64,000 nucleotides of DNA from Marinobacter gelidimuriae. GTDB taxonomy: Bacteria > Pseudomonadota > Gammaproteobacteria > Pseudomonadales > Oleiphilaceae. A program made the position numbers and the translations under genes. Below the pieces are notes generated by a model, which saw only the letters and a list, made by a program, of their open reading frames with translations, had not been told where the DNA came from and ran no database searches. Below, piece by piece: positions 18,989 through 32,886 of this stretch. Positions within the stretch are counted from its first letter, which is position 1. Every line of letters starts with the position of its first letter. The stretch is from positions 588 through 64,587 of the forward strand of contig NZ_KB889875.1 in assembly GCF_000372805.1 (NCBI RefSeq). Direction: 5' to 3'.

Positions 18989-19942
18989 ATGAACCCTAAT
19001 TATCTCGATTTCGAACAGCCCATTGCCGATCTGGAAGCCAAAATCGAAGAGCTGCGGATGGTGGGCAACGACACCGACATCAACATCACCGATGAAATTG
19101 CCCGGCTCAAGAAAAAGAGCGTTAGCCTGACGGAGAGCATTTTCTCTGACCTCAAACCGTGGGATGTTACGCGTTTGGCGCGGCATCCGCGCAGGCCTTA
19201 CACGCTCGATTACATCGAGATGTTGTTTGACGATTTCGATGAGCTGCACGGTGATCGGCGCTACGCCGACGACTATTCGATGGTGGGTGGTACAGCCCGT
19301 ATTAATGATAGGCCGGTTATGGTACTTGGCCACCAGAAAGGCCGTGAGGTGCGCGAGAAAGTGAAGCGTAACTTCGGTATGCCGCGCCCGGAAGGTTACC
19401 GTAAAGCTTTGCGGCTGATGGAAATGGCCGAGCGTTTCAAAATGCCAATTTTGACCTTTATCGACACCCCGGGCGCTTATCCCGGTATCGGTGCGGAAGA
19501 ACGCGGACAGAGTGAAGCCATTGCGTTCAACCTGGCGGTTATGTCGCGCTTGAAAACGCCAATAATCTCCACCGTTATCGGCGAGGGCGGTTCAGGCGGT
19601 GCACTGGCTATTGGTGTGTGCGATCAGCTGAACATGCTGCAGTATTCCACCTACGCGGTTATTTCCCCGGAAGGTTGTGCGTCCATTTTGTGGAAAAGCG
19701 CAGACTACGCATCGGAAGCCGCCGCAGCCATGGGCGTAACGGCAGATCGCCTGAAAGATCTGGGCCTGGCGGATAACGTGATCAAAGAACCCCTGGGTGG
19801 CGCTCACCGTAAGCCTCAAGATATGGCCAATTCGCTTAAGGCGACGCTAACGGAAGGTCTAGCCGAGTTGACCCGCTTGCCTCTGGACGAACTGGCTGCA
19901 AGGCGCTATGAGCGCCTGACCCACTATGACAGTGGACGTTAG
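18989..19942 (+). CDS. accA: Acetyl-CoA carboxylase carboxyltransferase alpha subunit
   Basis: The product is 317 residues, the normal length. With AccD it forms the carboxyltransferase that passes CO2 from biotin to acetyl-CoA, the first step of fatty acid synthesis. Typical segments are [20 protein letters not shown] and [18 protein letters not shown], which shape the acyl-CoA site, and an N-terminal helical domain starting [12 protein letters not shown]. Its 3' end overlaps tilS by 17 nt. Confidence 0.97.
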   Translation: MNPNYLDFEQPIADLEAKIEELRMVGNDTDINITDEIARLKKKSVSLTESIFSDLKPWDVTRLARHPRRPYTLDYIEMLFDDFDELHGDRRYADDYSMVGGTARINDRPVMVLGHQKGREVREKVKRNFGMPRPEGYRKALRLMEMAERFKMPILTFIDTPGAYPGIGAEERGQSEAIAFNLAVMSRLKTPIISTVIGEGGSGGALAIGVCDQLNMLQYSTYAVISPEGCASILWKSADYASEAAAAMGVTADRLKDLGLADNVIKEPLGGAHRKPQDMANSLKATLTEGLAELTRLPLDELAARRYERLTHYDSGR

Positions 19943-21308
19943 CCACAGCGCCCCAGCCTGGCCATCGCCGCTGCGCGATCTGGCCAGGCAGCTTCCCCAG
20001 CATGACCGTCTGTGTATTGCCTTTAGTGGCGGTCTGGATTCTTCTTTACTGTTGCATCTGTTCGCGGCGATTACGCCGGCCTCCATTGCCTTATCTGCGC
20101 TCCACATCAATCACCAGTTACAGCCTAATGCTGCAGAGGTGGACGCCTTTTGCCGCGATGTCTGCGCGCGCTTGAGCGTGCCCCTGCGCGTCGTATCCGT
20201 GACGGTGCCAGTCAAAGCAGAAGGTGTCGGGGGCCTGGAGCAGGCTGCGCGCGCAGCCCGCTACGGTGTATTTGAGCAATATTTGCGTGCCGATGAGCTG
20301 TTATTGCTGGCCCACCACGGCGACGATCAACTGGAAACCGTATTGTTCCGTCTTTTTCGCGGCAGTGGCGTGGCGGGTCTGGCAGGCATGCCATTCACCC
20401 GTGCCCTGGGTGCAGGTGCTCTGGCGCGACCGTTGCTTGAGTTTTCCCGTGCTCAGCTGGAAGCCTGGGCCGAGGGCGCCGGGCTGCCGTGGATAGAAGA
20501 CCCTAGCAACAGCGACCAACGTTTTGATCGCAATTACCTGCGCAATAGCGTGATTCCACCGCTAAAAAGCCGCTGGCCATCGTTCATACGGCGTGTAGAG
20601 GCATCAGCCCGCGGCTGTGCCGACAGCCATACGCTAAACCAAAAGCTGGCGCAGCTTCAGTGGCATGCCTGCGATGGGGTCTATCAGCACAGCCAGCCAT
20701 ATTCGCTGGACCAGCGTGCGTTTGCTGAACTGTCGCCCCCGGAACAGGGCAACCTGCTGCGCTGGTGGTGCCAGTCTTGCGGCTTACCTGCGCCTGTGTC
20801 CGCAGACTGGCAGCGGACTCTGGCAGGGTTAATGGATGCTGCTGCAGATCGTGAGCCGGAACTGTTGGGGCAGGGCTATAGCGTTCGACGCTTTCAGCAC
20901 AGACTGTATCTTGTGGCAGCGCAAAACCCCTTGCCGGAAGGCTCGCAGTCGGTTTTACCGCAGCAGACGCTGCGCTGGGGAGAGTGGACATTGGCGTTGG
21001 CCTGGCAAAGTAACGACCACAATCAAGGCAACGATCAGCAAATTGGGCCGCCGCCAATACGGGTATCTACGAGGCAGGGCGGCGAACGCATCCGCCTTTA
21101 CCCTGAAGGACCGGCAAAAGTCGTGAAAAAATGGCTGCAGGAGCAGGCAGTGCCACCTTGGGAAAGAGCCCGTTTGCCCTTGGTTTTTGCGGGTTGCGGC
21201 GCTGCCGAGGAGTTAATTGCAGTGGGCTCTTTATGGTGTTCGGAAAAATACAGTGGAAGCGCTCCTTCAAGTGGCTGGCGGCTGATTGTGGGGCGGGATT
21301 GTGATTGA
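19926..21308 (+). CDS. tilS: tRNA(Ile)-lysidine synthase
   Basis: This 460-residue cytoplasmic enzyme converts the wobble C of tRNA(Ile) CAU to lysidine with ATP and lysine. The PP-loop SGGLDSS lies at residues 34-40; HHGDDQLET and the IEDPSN segment follow, then the C-terminal TilS domains. It starts inside the end of accA (17-nt overlap), so the two are probably co-translated. Confidence 0.94.
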   Translation: MTVDVSHSAPAWPSPLRDLARQLPQHDRLCIAFSGGLDSSLLLHLFAAITPASIALSALHINHQLQPNAAEVDAFCRDVCARLSVPLRVVSVTVPVKAEGVGGLEQAARAARYGVFEQYLRADELLLLAHHGDDQLETVLFRLFRGSGVAGLAGMPFTRALGAGALARPLLEFSRAQLEAWAEGAGLPWIEDPSNSDQRFDRNYLRNSVIPPLKSRWPSFIRRVEASARGCADSHTLNQKLAQLQWHACDGVYQHSQPYSLDQRAFAELSPPEQGNLLRWWCQSCGLPAPVSADWQRTLAGLMDAAADREPELLGQGYSVRRFQHRLYLVAAQNPLPEGSQSVLPQQTLRWGEWTLALAWQSNDHNQGNDQQIGPPPIRVSTRQGGERIRLYPEGPAKVVKKWLQEQAVPPWERARLPLVFAGCGAAEELIAVGSLWCSEKYSGSAPSSGWRLIVGRDCD

Positions 21309-21353
21309 GCAGGTTGGGGCTTTCTGGTAGTCTGACGTCCCATCTTGAGATGA

Positions 21354-23873
<2,520 letters not shown>

Positions 23874-23906
23874 TTGGCGGTATTTCAGTATGAGTACGAA
23901 CAACGG

Positions 23907-24016
23907 GAGAGAGCGGGGAACGGCTTTGCGAAAATTTGCGTAGCCATGGATGGCGGAGCCTAAGCGCCCCATGGATGGGCTCGAGCGTTTTTCGCAAAGC
24001 CGTTCCCCGCTCTCTC
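23907..24016. repeat. Stem-loop mobile-type repeat element, copy 1 (kdsA-eno gap)
   Basis: This is a 110-nt element. The left arm 23907-23934 and right arm 23989-24016 are perfect inverted repeats of 28 bp (left arm begins GAGAGAGCGGGGAACGG). The 54-nt loop contains GTAGCCATGGATGGC (23940-23954) and a second small palindrome CCCATGGATGGG, so it can fold as a branched structure. The first 20 or so loop bases recur almost unchanged in the copy inside panE, while the arms do not. No T-run follows, so it is not an ordinary terminator. It ends 40 nt before the eno start. Confidence 0.9.
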
Positions 24017-24053
24017 TTACACCCGATTCTGACTAAAAACCCGGAGACCATGA

Positions 24054-25352
<1,299 letters not shown>

Positions 25353-25390
25353 ATCGTTCAGGTCGGCTCTTTTGCTGGTTGTGGAAATGC

Positions 25391-25437
25391 AAAGGTCATG
25401 GTGCCAAGCTGAAAGGCTAGGCACTATGACCTTTTTT
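25391..25437 (+). terminator. Rho-independent terminator after eno
   Basis: AAAGGTCATGGTGCC (25391-25405) pairs with GGCACTATGACCTTT (25420-25434) with one mismatch and a 14-nt loop, and the stem runs into six T residues. It ends the pyrG-kdsA-eno unit. Confidence 0.88.
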
Positions 25438-25560
25438 AACAGTCAGTTAGCGGTATTTGTTATTCCGCTTTATAAAGGTCTATACTATTGCTGCTGGGTG
25501 TTTTATAAGCACTGGACGCCAACCGTACAATCAACGCTCACTGGCAACCCGGAAACTGTT

Positions 25561-25869
25561 ATGGCCGAGCCGTCTCCAAGCGCTTTTTTTTCGCCCATCA
25601 AACTTATCTGGGCCTTCATTATTGTGCTGGTTTTGCTACTGCAGGTACGCTTGTGGATCGGTGAGGGCAGTTTTGCCCAAGTGTGGGCGCTGGAACAGGC
25701 CATCGCAGAGCAGCAACAGGGCAATGACACCCTGGCGACTCGCAACGAGCGGTTGTACGCTGAAGTTCGTAATCTGCGCAATGAACAGGGTGCTGTGGAA
25801 GAGCGTGCGCGTATCAATCTGGGCCTGATTCGTAATGATGAAACTTTCTTTTTGGTGGTCGACCAATAA
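25561..25869 (+). CDS. ftsB: Cell division protein FtsB
   Basis: This 102-residue bitopic membrane protein has a short cytoplasmic N-terminus, one transmembrane helix (about 13-32) and a periplasmic coiled coil (about 40-75, EQAIAEQQQGNDTLATRNER), followed by the conserved ARINLGLIRNDETFF. FtsB joins FtsL and FtsQ at the divisome. The reading frame is open far upstream through the terminator, but the ATG at 25561 matches the family start. ispD follows, as in E. coli. Confidence 0.93.
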   Translation: MAEPSPSAFFSPIKLIWAFIIVLVLLLQVRLWIGEGSFAQVWALEQAIAEQQQGNDTLATRNERLYAEVRNLRNEQGAVEERARINLGLIRNDETFFLVVDQ

Positions 25870-25928
25870 CCTCAGCGCTTTGCTGCGCAACCACGGAGCT
25901 CTGTTCCAAAACCACAGCGTCCCCGCCC

Positions 25929-26630
25929 ATGCCTGAAGCATCCCTTTGGCTGATTGTCCCCGCTGCCGGTGTTGGCCAACGTATGGCGGCTGAATGTCCA
26001 AAACAGTATCTGCGCGTTGATGGCGAATACATACTGGATATAACCCTGCGGCGCTTGCTGGCTGCGTTGCCGGCGGCAGGATGTATGGTGCCGTTAAGTT
26101 CCACCGACAGTTGGTGGGCCGGTACGAACGCAAGTTCTGACAGCCGAATCGCAACCTGCGCCGGCGGTAACGAACGCGCCAATTCGGTACTGAATGCGTT
26201 GCAGGCATTGGCACCAAAGGCTAAAAATGACGATTGGGTGTTGGTACATGACGCGGCTCGCCCCTGTGTGGCGGCTAATGATCTTAAACGGCTGTTAGAA
26301 AAAGTGGGTGCCCACAGTGTGGGCGGTATACTGGCTGCACCGGTGACTGACACCCTCAAAATGGCAAGCCCCCGGGCGCCGGATACGGTTACATCAACCG
26401 TTGATCGCCGCCATCTGTGGCGCGCGCTAACCCCGCAAGTGTTCCGCTACGGTCTGTTGCGTGACGCTTTACAAAGGGCGCTAAATCAGGGTGTTGCACT
26501 AACCGACGAGGCCTCGGCGATGGAGCAGGTCGGGCACGGGCCGCTGTTGGTGGAAGGGCGGCCGGATAATATCAAAATCACCGTGCCTGCGGACTTGGCG
26601 CTGGCCGGCTTCATTCTTGGCCAGTTGTAA
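25929..26630 (+). CDS. ispD: 2-C-methyl-D-erythritol 4-phosphate cytidylyltransferase
   Basis: This 233-residue enzyme transfers CMP from CTP to MEP in the non-mevalonate isoprenoid pathway. The CTP-binding signature PAAGVGQRMAAECPKQYL is at the N-terminus; VHDAARPC and ITVPADLALA are also typical. ispF follows within about 25 nt, the usual pairing. Confidence 0.96.
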   Translation: MPEASLWLIVPAAGVGQRMAAECPKQYLRVDGEYILDITLRRLLAALPAAGCMVPLSSTDSWWAGTNASSDSRIATCAGGNERANSVLNALQALAPKAKNDDWVLVHDAARPCVAANDLKRLLEKVGAHSVGGILAAPVTDTLKMASPRAPDTVTSTVDRRHLWRALTPQVFRYGLLRDALQRALNQGVALTDEASAMEQVGHGPLLVEGRPDNIKITVPADLALAGFILGQL

Positions 26631-26654
26631 TTGGGTCATCTGAATGGAATTAGT

Positions 26655-27134
26655 ATGCGAATTGGTCAGGGCTTTGATGTTCACGCTTTTTGTGAAGGCG
26701 ACAGGATTATTCTGGGGGGTGTCAGTATTCCCTATAGTCGTGGTTTGAAGGCTCATTCGGACGGCGACGTGCTGCTGCACGCGTTGGCGGATGCGCTGCT
26801 TGGCGCTCTTGCGCTGGGTGATATTGGCCACCTGTTCCCGGACACCAGCGCCGACTGGGCCGGTGCGGATAGTCGTGATCTGCTGCGTCGCGTCATGCAT
26901 CGGGTTCAGGAACTGAATTACAGCGTGGTGAATGTGGATGCCATCATCATCGCCCAGGCGCCCAAAATGGCGCCTCACGTCAACGCCATGCGTGTGAATA
27001 TTGCACAAGACCTGAGCATTACCGCCGGTCAGGTCAGTGTGAAAGCCACCACCAGCGAACAGCTGGGTTTCACCGGCCGCGGGGAGGGCATTGCATGCCA
27101 GGCGATTTGCCTGCTGCAAGCGCAAAATTCATGA
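26655..27134 (+). CDS. ispF: 2-C-methyl-D-erythritol 2,4-cyclodiphosphate synthase
   Basis: The product is 159 residues, the standard length, starting [12 protein letters not shown] with metal ligands Asp8 and His10 (DVH); [18 protein letters not shown] and [17 protein letters not shown] are family marks. It forms the cyclic diphosphate MEcPP as a trimer. Upstream in-frame codons exist, but 26655 is the natural start. The stop overlaps the truD start (ATGA). Confidence 0.96.
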   Translation: MRIGQGFDVHAFCEGDRIILGGVSIPYSRGLKAHSDGDVLLHALADALLGALALGDIGHLFPDTSADWAGADSRDLLRRVMHRVQELNYSVVNVDAIIIAQAPKMAPHVNAMRVNIAQDLSITAGQVSVKATTSEQLGFTGRGEGIACQAICLLQAQNS

Positions 27135-28222
27135 ACGATACTCAAAACGACACTACAGATCCGGCGCAAGGCCATAACTGGCGTCTGCAATGGCCATTAT
27201 CTACCGGCAAGTGCGTGGCCAGTGCCGATTTTAAACACGGTACAGACGACTTCCAGGTTAGTGAAGTTCTGGACAAGGCCAGCATTCAGGGCGAAAACGG
27301 CAGCGGCAACGCCGGCGAACACCTATGTTTGCGGTTGCAAAAAACCGGCGACAATACCGAATATGTTGCCCGTGAACTGGCAGCGATGGCCGATTTCCGC
27401 CCCTTTGACGTGAGCTTTTGTGGCCTCAAAGATCGCCATGCCGTGACATGGCAGTGGTTCAGCCTTTATCGCCCGGGCCAGAATGACAGCGATGCAGATT
27501 TTATCGCCAGGGTCAGCGAATACTGGCCAGTCATAGACAGTTGTCGCAGCGCGAGCAAGCTGCGACGCGGTGATCACAGCGGTAATGGCTTTCGTATTAT
27601 TCTGCGCAATGTGGATGGCGATCGAGCCGCTATCGATCAGGCACTGGAACGTTTGGCAGAATCTGGCGCGCCCAATTATTTTGGCCCCCAGCGCTTTGGC
27701 CATAACGGCGCCAACCTGGACCATGCGCTGTTGTTGAATCCGCGCTCGCTGAATCGCCCCGCCAAGGGCCGTAGCAAAGGCCGGGGTCGTGGCGGCCGTA
27801 GCAGTCAGGATTCGAAAAATGTATTGTATTTTTCCGCTGCCCGCTCATGGCTGTTTAATGAAGTGCTGGCCGCGCGCGTCAACAATGGTAGCTGGTGCCA
27901 GCCTATGGCTGGCGAGCCGGATGAGCAGAGGGTCACGGGCCCGCTGTGGGGCGATGGTGGTACCCGCGCGACCGGCGAACAGGAGCAGCTTGAGCGCTCG
28001 GCGGTGGCCGCCAATCCGCAGTTAGCCGCGCTCTTTGCCAGCACGCGCATGCAGCCGGAGCGCCGGCCCCTGCAGCTGGTGCCGCAAAACCTGAATTGGG
28101 AATGGCAAGACAGCACCACGCTGGCAATCGAATTTACGCTGGGCGCTGGCCAGTATGCAACAACGCTGCTGGCAGACGTTTTTGCGTTGCAGGATCTTGC
28201 CCTGAGTCGGCTTACCGAATAA
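27131..28222 (+). CDS. truD: tRNA pseudouridine(13) synthase
   Basis: The product is 363 residues. The catalytic Asp101 lies in [14 protein letters not shown], and [15 protein letters not shown] is the TruD signature. It isomerises U13 in tRNA(Glu). An Arg/Gly/Ser-rich insert ([18 protein letters not shown], about residues 216-233) follows the signature and may be a flexible basic loop. The start overlaps ispF by 4 nt. Confidence 0.95.
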   Translation: MNDTQNDTTDPAQGHNWRLQWPLSTGKCVASADFKHGTDDFQVSEVLDKASIQGENGSGNAGEHLCLRLQKTGDNTEYVARELAAMADFRPFDVSFCGLKDRHAVTWQWFSLYRPGQNDSDADFIARVSEYWPVIDSCRSASKLRRGDHSGNGFRIILRNVDGDRAAIDQALERLAESGAPNYFGPQRFGHNGANLDHALLLNPRSLNRPAKGRSKGRGRGGRSSQDSKNVLYFSAARSWLFNEVLAARVNNGSWCQPMAGEPDEQRVTGPLWGDGGTRATGEQEQLERSAVAANPQLAALFASTRMQPERRPLQLVPQNLNWEWQDSTTLAIEFTLGAGQYATTLLADVFALQDLALSRLTE

Positions 28223-28241
28223 CAAATCTATGGAGTACAAG

Positions 28242-29012
28242 GTGCGAATACTGTTATCCAATGATGACGGCGTGCACTCGCCGGGGTTAATTGCCCTTTA
28301 CGAAGGTCTGCAAGGCCTGGGTGAACTGCACGTGGTGGCCCCTGATCGCGACCACAGCGGCGCCAGTAATTCGCTGACCCTGCAGCGCCCTTTGACGGTA
28401 GAAGAGCATCCTAACGGTTTTTACTCGGTAGATGGCACGCCAACGGACTGTGTCCATCTTGCGGTAAACGGTTTGTTTGACCAACCCTTTGATCGGGTCG
28501 TGTCGGGCATCAACACCCACGCCAATCTGGGCGACGACATAATTTATTCCGGCACCGTTGCGGCAGCCACCGAAGGCCGCCATTTGGGCCTTCCGGCGAT
28601 TGCGGTTTCGCTCGTCAATAACGGTCGGTTTCATTACGACACCGCCGCACGGGTGGTTGCCACGCTGCTGAAATTCCACAAACCAATGGACCTTGGGCCG
28701 CGGTCCATTCTGAATGTGAATGTACCGGATTTGCCCTGGAGCGAACTGTCCGGATTCCGCGTAACCCGCCTGGGCGACCGTGAACGGGCCGAGGGTGCGG
28801 TGTCTGTGACCTGTCCCCGTGGCAAGAAACGCTACTGGATAGGCGCTGCCGGTAACGGCGGTGATGCAGGCCCGGGCACCGACTTTCACGCCATCTCTCA
28901 AGGCTACGTGTCTATTACGCCGGTGCATATCGACATGACCCGGCACCAAGTGATGTCTAGCCTGCGTGACTGGGTTGAAGCCCTGGAAGACAGCTCGGGC
29001 AAACCGCAATGA
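28242..29012 (+). CDS. surE: 5'/3'-nucleotidase SurE
   Basis: The product is 256 residues. The GTG at 28242 gives the canonical [15 protein letters not shown] (metal ligands Asp8 and Asp9) and has a GGAG site 6 nt upstream; an ATG four codons earlier (28230) is possible but has no ribosome site. Other marks are [14 protein letters not shown] and [21 protein letters not shown]. SurE removes phosphate from nucleoside monophosphates, in stationary phase or stress. The stop overlaps the pcm start. Confidence 0.94.
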   Translation: MRILLSNDDGVHSPGLIALYEGLQGLGELHVVAPDRDHSGASNSLTLQRPLTVEEHPNGFYSVDGTPTDCVHLAVNGLFDQPFDRVVSGINTHANLGDDIIYSGTVAAATEGRHLGLPAIAVSLVNNGRFHYDTAARVVATLLKFHKPMDLGPRSILNVNVPDLPWSELSGFRVTRLGDRERAEGAVSVTCPRGKKRYWIGAAGNGGDAGPGTDFHAISQGYVSITPVHIDMTRHQVMSSLRDWVEALEDSSGKPQ

Positions 29013-29665
29013 GTGCGCACATTCAAGGCATAGGCATGACGTCCAGGCGCACCCGCCTGCGCCTGATCCAGCGCCTGAAAGACAAAGGCATTTCGTCACC
29101 ACAGGTGTTAGACGCCATAGCCGAGGTTCCACGCCATATTTTTCTCGATGAAGCTTTGGCGCACAGGGCCTATGAAGATACCGCTTTGCCGATTGGCCAC
29201 AACCAGACCTTGTCACAACCCTATGTTGTTGCCCGTATGACCGAATTGCTATACGCCCACCAACCGAAGAAAGTGTTGGAATTGGGTACTGGCTCTGGCT
29301 ATCAGACCGCGGTGCTGTGCAATTTGTTTGCCGAGGTGTTCAGCGTTGAACGCATAAAACCACTTCAGGACCGAGCAAGGGAGCGCCTGCGCGATCTAAA
29401 GTGTCGCAACGCTGTGCTGCGCCACGCTGATGGCGGTATGGGCTGGCCCGAACGTGGCCCGTACGACGGCATTATTGTAACCGCCGCACCCACCGAGGTG
29501 CCCGCCGAGTTGCTGCAACAGCTGGCAGACAACGGTGTTCTGATCTCCCCGGTGGGGGCCGAGCGACAGGTACTGGTTCAAATTGTGCGCCGCGGCGATC
29601 GTTTTGAGCGCACGGAATTGGAAGCGGTCAAGTTTGTGCCTTTGTTGGGCGGGGTAGTGCGCTGA
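29009..29665 (+). CDS. pcm: Protein-L-isoaspartate O-methyltransferase
   Basis: This 218-residue enzyme methylates isoaspartyl residues to repair aged proteins. The SAM-binding motif [15 protein letters not shown] is near residue 90, and the [20 protein letters not shown] segment is diagnostic. It is co-translated with surE (ATGA overlap), as in E. coli. Its stop overlaps the next start (TGATG). Confidence 0.95.
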   Translation: MSAHIQGIGMTSRRTRLRLIQRLKDKGISSPQVLDAIAEVPRHIFLDEALAHRAYEDTALPIGHNQTLSQPYVVARMTELLYAHQPKKVLELGTGSGYQTAVLCNLFAEVFSVERIKPLQDRARERLRDLKCRNAVLRHADGGMGWPERGPYDGIIVTAAPTEVPAELLQQLADNGVLISPVGAERQVLVQIVRRGDRFERTELEAVKFVPLLGGVVR

Positions 29666-30654
29666 TGAGCCAAACGTCGCCCATTTTGCGGACTGATGAG
29701 AAGAACGCAGCTTTGCGTTCCCAGGGCTTGCCGTCGGTTTTTTTGCGGGGGTTGGCCATGGGCGCGGCCGACATAGTTCCTGGCGTTTCTGGTGGCACCA
29801 TTGCGTTTATTACCGGCATTTATTTCCGTCTTCTAGCGGCGGTAAATGCAGTGCCTAAAGCGCTTTTGACCGACTTGATTCGGGGTCGCGTTGCCGTTTT
29901 CTGGCAAGTCTGCGATGGCAGTTTTTTGTTGACCCTGCTGGGTGGCATTGTGCTCAGCATCGCCACCATGGCATCGGCGATCAGCTATTTATTGACCACC
30001 TATCCGATTTTGCTGTGGAGTTTCTTCTTCGGACTGATTTTGGCCTCTGTGTGGCACGTCGGGCGTGAAGTTCGCCAGTATCATTGGCGCCTGGTGCTGC
30101 CGTTATTGGCGGGTACGGCCTTTGCATGGTGGATAACCAGCTTGCCGGCTATGGCCGCCGAGCCTTCGGCGCTCATGTTTCTGTTTGCTGGAGCCATCGC
30201 CATTTGTGCGATGATTCTACCGGGCATTTCCGGCAGTTTTATTTTGGTCATTCTGGGTATGTACGTGCCAGTGCTCAGCGCTATAAAGGGCTTTGACGTT
30301 GCGTTGTTGTTGCTGTTTGTTGGCGGCTGTGCGGCGGGTCTTTTTTCCATTGCCCGTGTGATTACCTGGGCCTTTGACCGTTTTCACGACAGTGTTCTGG
30401 CACTGTTGATCGGATTTATGCTGGGCGCGCTGAACAAGGTCTGGCCCTGGAAAGAAACTCTGAGTTGGCGGATCAACAGCGCCGGAGAGCAGGTGCCCGT
30501 GCACGAGGTCAGCATTAGCCCGGCGTTGTTTGCTGAACTGACCGACCTGAATCCACTTGTTTTCCAGGCTTTACTGATGGCCGTGGCGGGCATTCTGCTA
30601 GTGCTGGTGGTGGAGTGGTTGGGGCTGCGTTTTGCCGGGCGTAAACGCTCCTAA
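29665..30654 (+). CDS. DUF368 polytopic membrane protein
   Basis: The product is 329 residues with about eight hydrophobic segments. AADIVPGVSGGTIAFITGIY and MILPGISGSFILVILGMY are the paired signature of DUF368, a family recently linked to undecaprenyl-phosphate recycling (C55-P translocase of the PopT type). It is inserted between pcm and nlpD, where E. coli has no gene, and is translationally coupled to pcm. The transport role is from family knowledge, not proven here. Confidence 0.88.
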   Translation: MSQTSPILRTDEKNAALRSQGLPSVFLRGLAMGAADIVPGVSGGTIAFITGIYFRLLAAVNAVPKALLTDLIRGRVAVFWQVCDGSFLLTLLGGIVLSIATMASAISYLLTTYPILLWSFFFGLILASVWHVGREVRQYHWRLVLPLLAGTAFAWWITSLPAMAAEPSALMFLFAGAIAICAMILPGISGSFILVILGMYVPVLSAIKGFDVALLLLFVGGCAAGLFSIARVITWAFDRFHDSVLALLIGFMLGALNKVWPWKETLSWRINSAGEQVPVHEVSISPALFAELTDLNPLVFQALLMAVAGILLVLVVEWLGLRFAGRKRS

Positions 30655-30842
30655 ATGTTACGAAATGTAAGAGACACTGCTCCCCCGGGTAACATGAGTG
30701 CCCGTAAAGCCTGTTGTGCCAGTTAGAAAAATCATCGCAACAATAGTGGCTTACAGCGAATATCCCGAAACTACTTAGACACCGGCGCGGGCTTGCATTA
30801 TTGTTGAGCTGAATTTTTCATAACCGCATCGGTACCTATGTC

Positions 30843-31649
30843 GTGATTTCCCAGCCCCGCTTTTTTTTCAACTATCCAGTCGCAGCTCTGTTGTGGCTGA
30901 CGTTGATGCTGGGCGGTTGCAATACGGCGGCGCTGTATCAGGACGACATTTATAACCCCCCGGTGTATTGGGGCCAGCACATGGTCAAGTCCGGGGAAAC
31001 GCTGTACGGCATTGCCTGGCGCTATGGTCGCGATTATCGGGAGTTGGGTAACGCAAATGGTCTGCGAGCACCTTGGACCATTCTACCGGGCCAGGTGTTG
31101 CGTCTTGACAAGCGTGGCCGAGCGCCCACTACAGCGGTTGCAGGGGCTGGCGCCAAGCGCAGCGCAGCGACAGTAACGAGCAGCAGCGCCCGAGTCGCCA
31201 AGCCGACCAGACAACCTGTGATTACCCGAAAGCCTGACACAAGCGCACCTTTGGCGTCGCAGACCCAGACCGTTGCCGATATAAAATGGCGGTGGCCTCA
31301 CTCTGGCACTGTAATTGCTAACTTTTCAGCATCCGGAAAAGTCAACAAAGGGATTGATATTGCCGGAAAATCCGGCGACTCTGTACGGGCTGCGGCTGGC
31401 GGAAGTGTGGTCTACGCAGGCAGTGGTTTACTGGGTTATGGCAATCTTGTGATTGTTAATCACAGCGAGCAGTATCTCAGCGCTTACGGGCACAATCGTA
31501 AAATACTGGTCAAAGAAGGGGAGAACGTTCAGGCGGGTCAGATAATTGCCGAATTGGGCAGCAGCGGCGCAGAGTGGCCAATGTTGCATTTTGAAATACG
31601 AAAAAATGGCAACCCAGTAAATCCAGCATATTATTTACCAGCGCGGTAG
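30843..31649 (+). CDS. nlpD: NlpD-type LysM/degenerate M23 lipoprotein
   Basis: The product is 268 residues. It has a signal with lipobox LGGC, a LysM domain (about 45-85, VKSGETLYGIAWRYGRDY), an Ala/Ser/Thr/Lys-rich linker, and a LytM/M23 domain (about 160-265). As in other NlpD proteins the zinc-ligand motif is degenerate (NKGIDIAG in place of HxGxD), so it should activate a cell-wall amidase rather than cut peptidoglycan itself. It starts with GTG. rpoS follows after about 175 nt; in relatives the main rpoS promoter lies inside nlpD. Confidence 0.92.
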   Translation: MISQPRFFFNYPVAALLWLTLMLGGCNTAALYQDDIYNPPVYWGQHMVKSGETLYGIAWRYGRDYRELGNANGLRAPWTILPGQVLRLDKRGRAPTTAVAGAGAKRSAATVTSSSARVAKPTRQPVITRKPDTSAPLASQTQTVADIKWRWPHSGTVIANFSASGKVNKGIDIAGKSGDSVRAAAGGSVVYAGSGLLGYGNLVIVNHSEQYLSAYGHNRKILVKEGENVQAGQIIAELGSSGAEWPMLHFEIRKNGNPVNPAYYLPAR

Positions 31650-31824
31650 ACTAGGTAACACTACGTAAAAAAACGTATACGCACATAAAATAATAATGAA
31701 ACAACAGCGGCCAGGGTGGCCATGAATAGATGTCCTGAATACGACCACGAATAGAACGGCACGCCCGACCTAATAAACAAAACACGGGCGCTGTCCAGGA
31801 TCATTTAGAGGCGGGGCAAACAGA

Positions 31825-32826
31825 ATGTCACAATATCAGGAAGACTTGATTGTCGATCGCGTCGAGCAGTCCGAAGACGCTGAAAAGAAGAAACTAAAAT
31901 CCGGGGATACAGCCTCACCGCGCAAGGTTGCCACCAAAACAACCGCGAAACCTGCTAGTCGTCCGGCGAGCAGTCGTTATTACAGCAGTAGCAAACAGCT
32001 GGATGCCACACAGCTTTACCTCAACGAAATAGGCTTTTCGCCGCTGCTTACCCCTGAAGAGGAAGTGTATTTTGCACGCCTGGCCCGAAAAGGCGAGGAC
32101 TCAGGTCGTAAACGCATGATTGAAAGCAACTTGCGGTTGGTTGTAAAAATCGCCCGGCGCTATGTGAATCGCGGTTTGACTCTGTTGGATCTGATTGAAG
32201 AAGGTAACCTTGGTTTGATTCGCGCGGTTGAGAAGTTTGACCCAGAACGCGGGTTTCGCTTCTCTACCTATGCCACCTGGTGGATTCGCCAAACCATCGA
32301 ACGCGGCATTATGAACCAGACCCGCACTATTCGCTTGCCCATTCACGTGGTGAAAGAACTCAACCTGTATCTGCGGGCGGCCCGCGAGTTGACCCAGCAA
32401 CTAGACCACGAACCCACAGCTGAAGAAATTGCCCGCAAGGTCGACAAACCGGTCAAAGATGTTAAGCGTATGCTCGGGTTGAACGAGCGCGTTGCTTCTA
32501 TGGACACGCCCATTGGTGCCGGCGGTGAAAAATCCCTTCTGGATACGGTAGCCGACGAGGGCGCATCAGACCCCGCCGATGTGCTGCAGGACAACAACAT
32601 TTCGGTTTGCCTTCAACAGTGGATTGACCAACTTAGCGAGAAACAGCAGGAAGTGCTGGCTCGCCGATTTGGCTTGCGTGGCTATCCTGTTAGTACGCTG
32701 GAAGAAGTTGGGCAGGAAATCGGTCTGACCCGAGAACGAGTGCGCCAGATTCAGGTGGAAGCTTTGCGTAGGCTGCGCGAGATATTGGGAAAAGAAGGAC
32801 TTACTGGAAATCTTTTATTCCAGTAG
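31825..32826 (+). CDS. rpoS: RNA polymerase sigma factor RpoS
   Basis: The product is 333 residues. It contains region 1.2 ([21 protein letters not shown]), region 2 ([34 protein letters not shown]), region 3 and region 4 with the helix-turn-helix ([19 protein letters not shown]). RpoS is the master sigma for stationary phase and general stress. The long 5' leader (31650-31824) would allow translational control, as in E. coli, but I see no recognisable small-RNA site. Confidence 0.97.
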   Translation: MSQYQEDLIVDRVEQSEDAEKKKLKSGDTASPRKVATKTTAKPASRPASSRYYSSSKQLDATQLYLNEIGFSPLLTPEEEVYFARLARKGEDSGRKRMIESNLRLVVKIARRYVNRGLTLLDLIEEGNLGLIRAVEKFDPERGFRFSTYATWWIRQTIERGIMNQTRTIRLPIHVVKELNLYLRAARELTQQLDHEPTAEEIARKVDKPVKDVKRMLGLNERVASMDTPIGAGGEKSLLDTVADEGASDPADVLQDNNISVCLQQWIDQLSEKQQEVLARRFGLRGYPVSTLEEVGQEIGLTRERVRQIQVEALRRLREILGKEGLTGNLLFQ

Positions 32827-32834
32827 CCGTCAGG

Positions 32835-32884
32835 GCTGCCAGCGCCGCTCGCGTGTTGGCAGCCGAGCCTGATCGGGCATCAGG
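32835..32884. terminator. Pair of hairpins between rpoS and nth
   Basis: Between the convergent stops there are two stems: GCTGCCA/TGGCAGC (32835-32863) and CCTGAT/ATCAGG (32868-32884). Neither has a T-run on either strand, so a two-way terminator is only a guess from position. Confidence 0.35.
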
Positions 32885-32886
32885 CA

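Noticed and set aside
23907-24016. Long hairpin after kdsA as a simple terminator
   Set aside because: No T-run follows, the loop is 54 nt long, and its core recurs inside panE, so it is a repeat element. It might still slow transcription.
32835-32884. A small RNA of the RsmZ type downstream of rpoS
   Set aside because: Only about 60 nt separate rpoS from nth and there are no repeated GGA loops.
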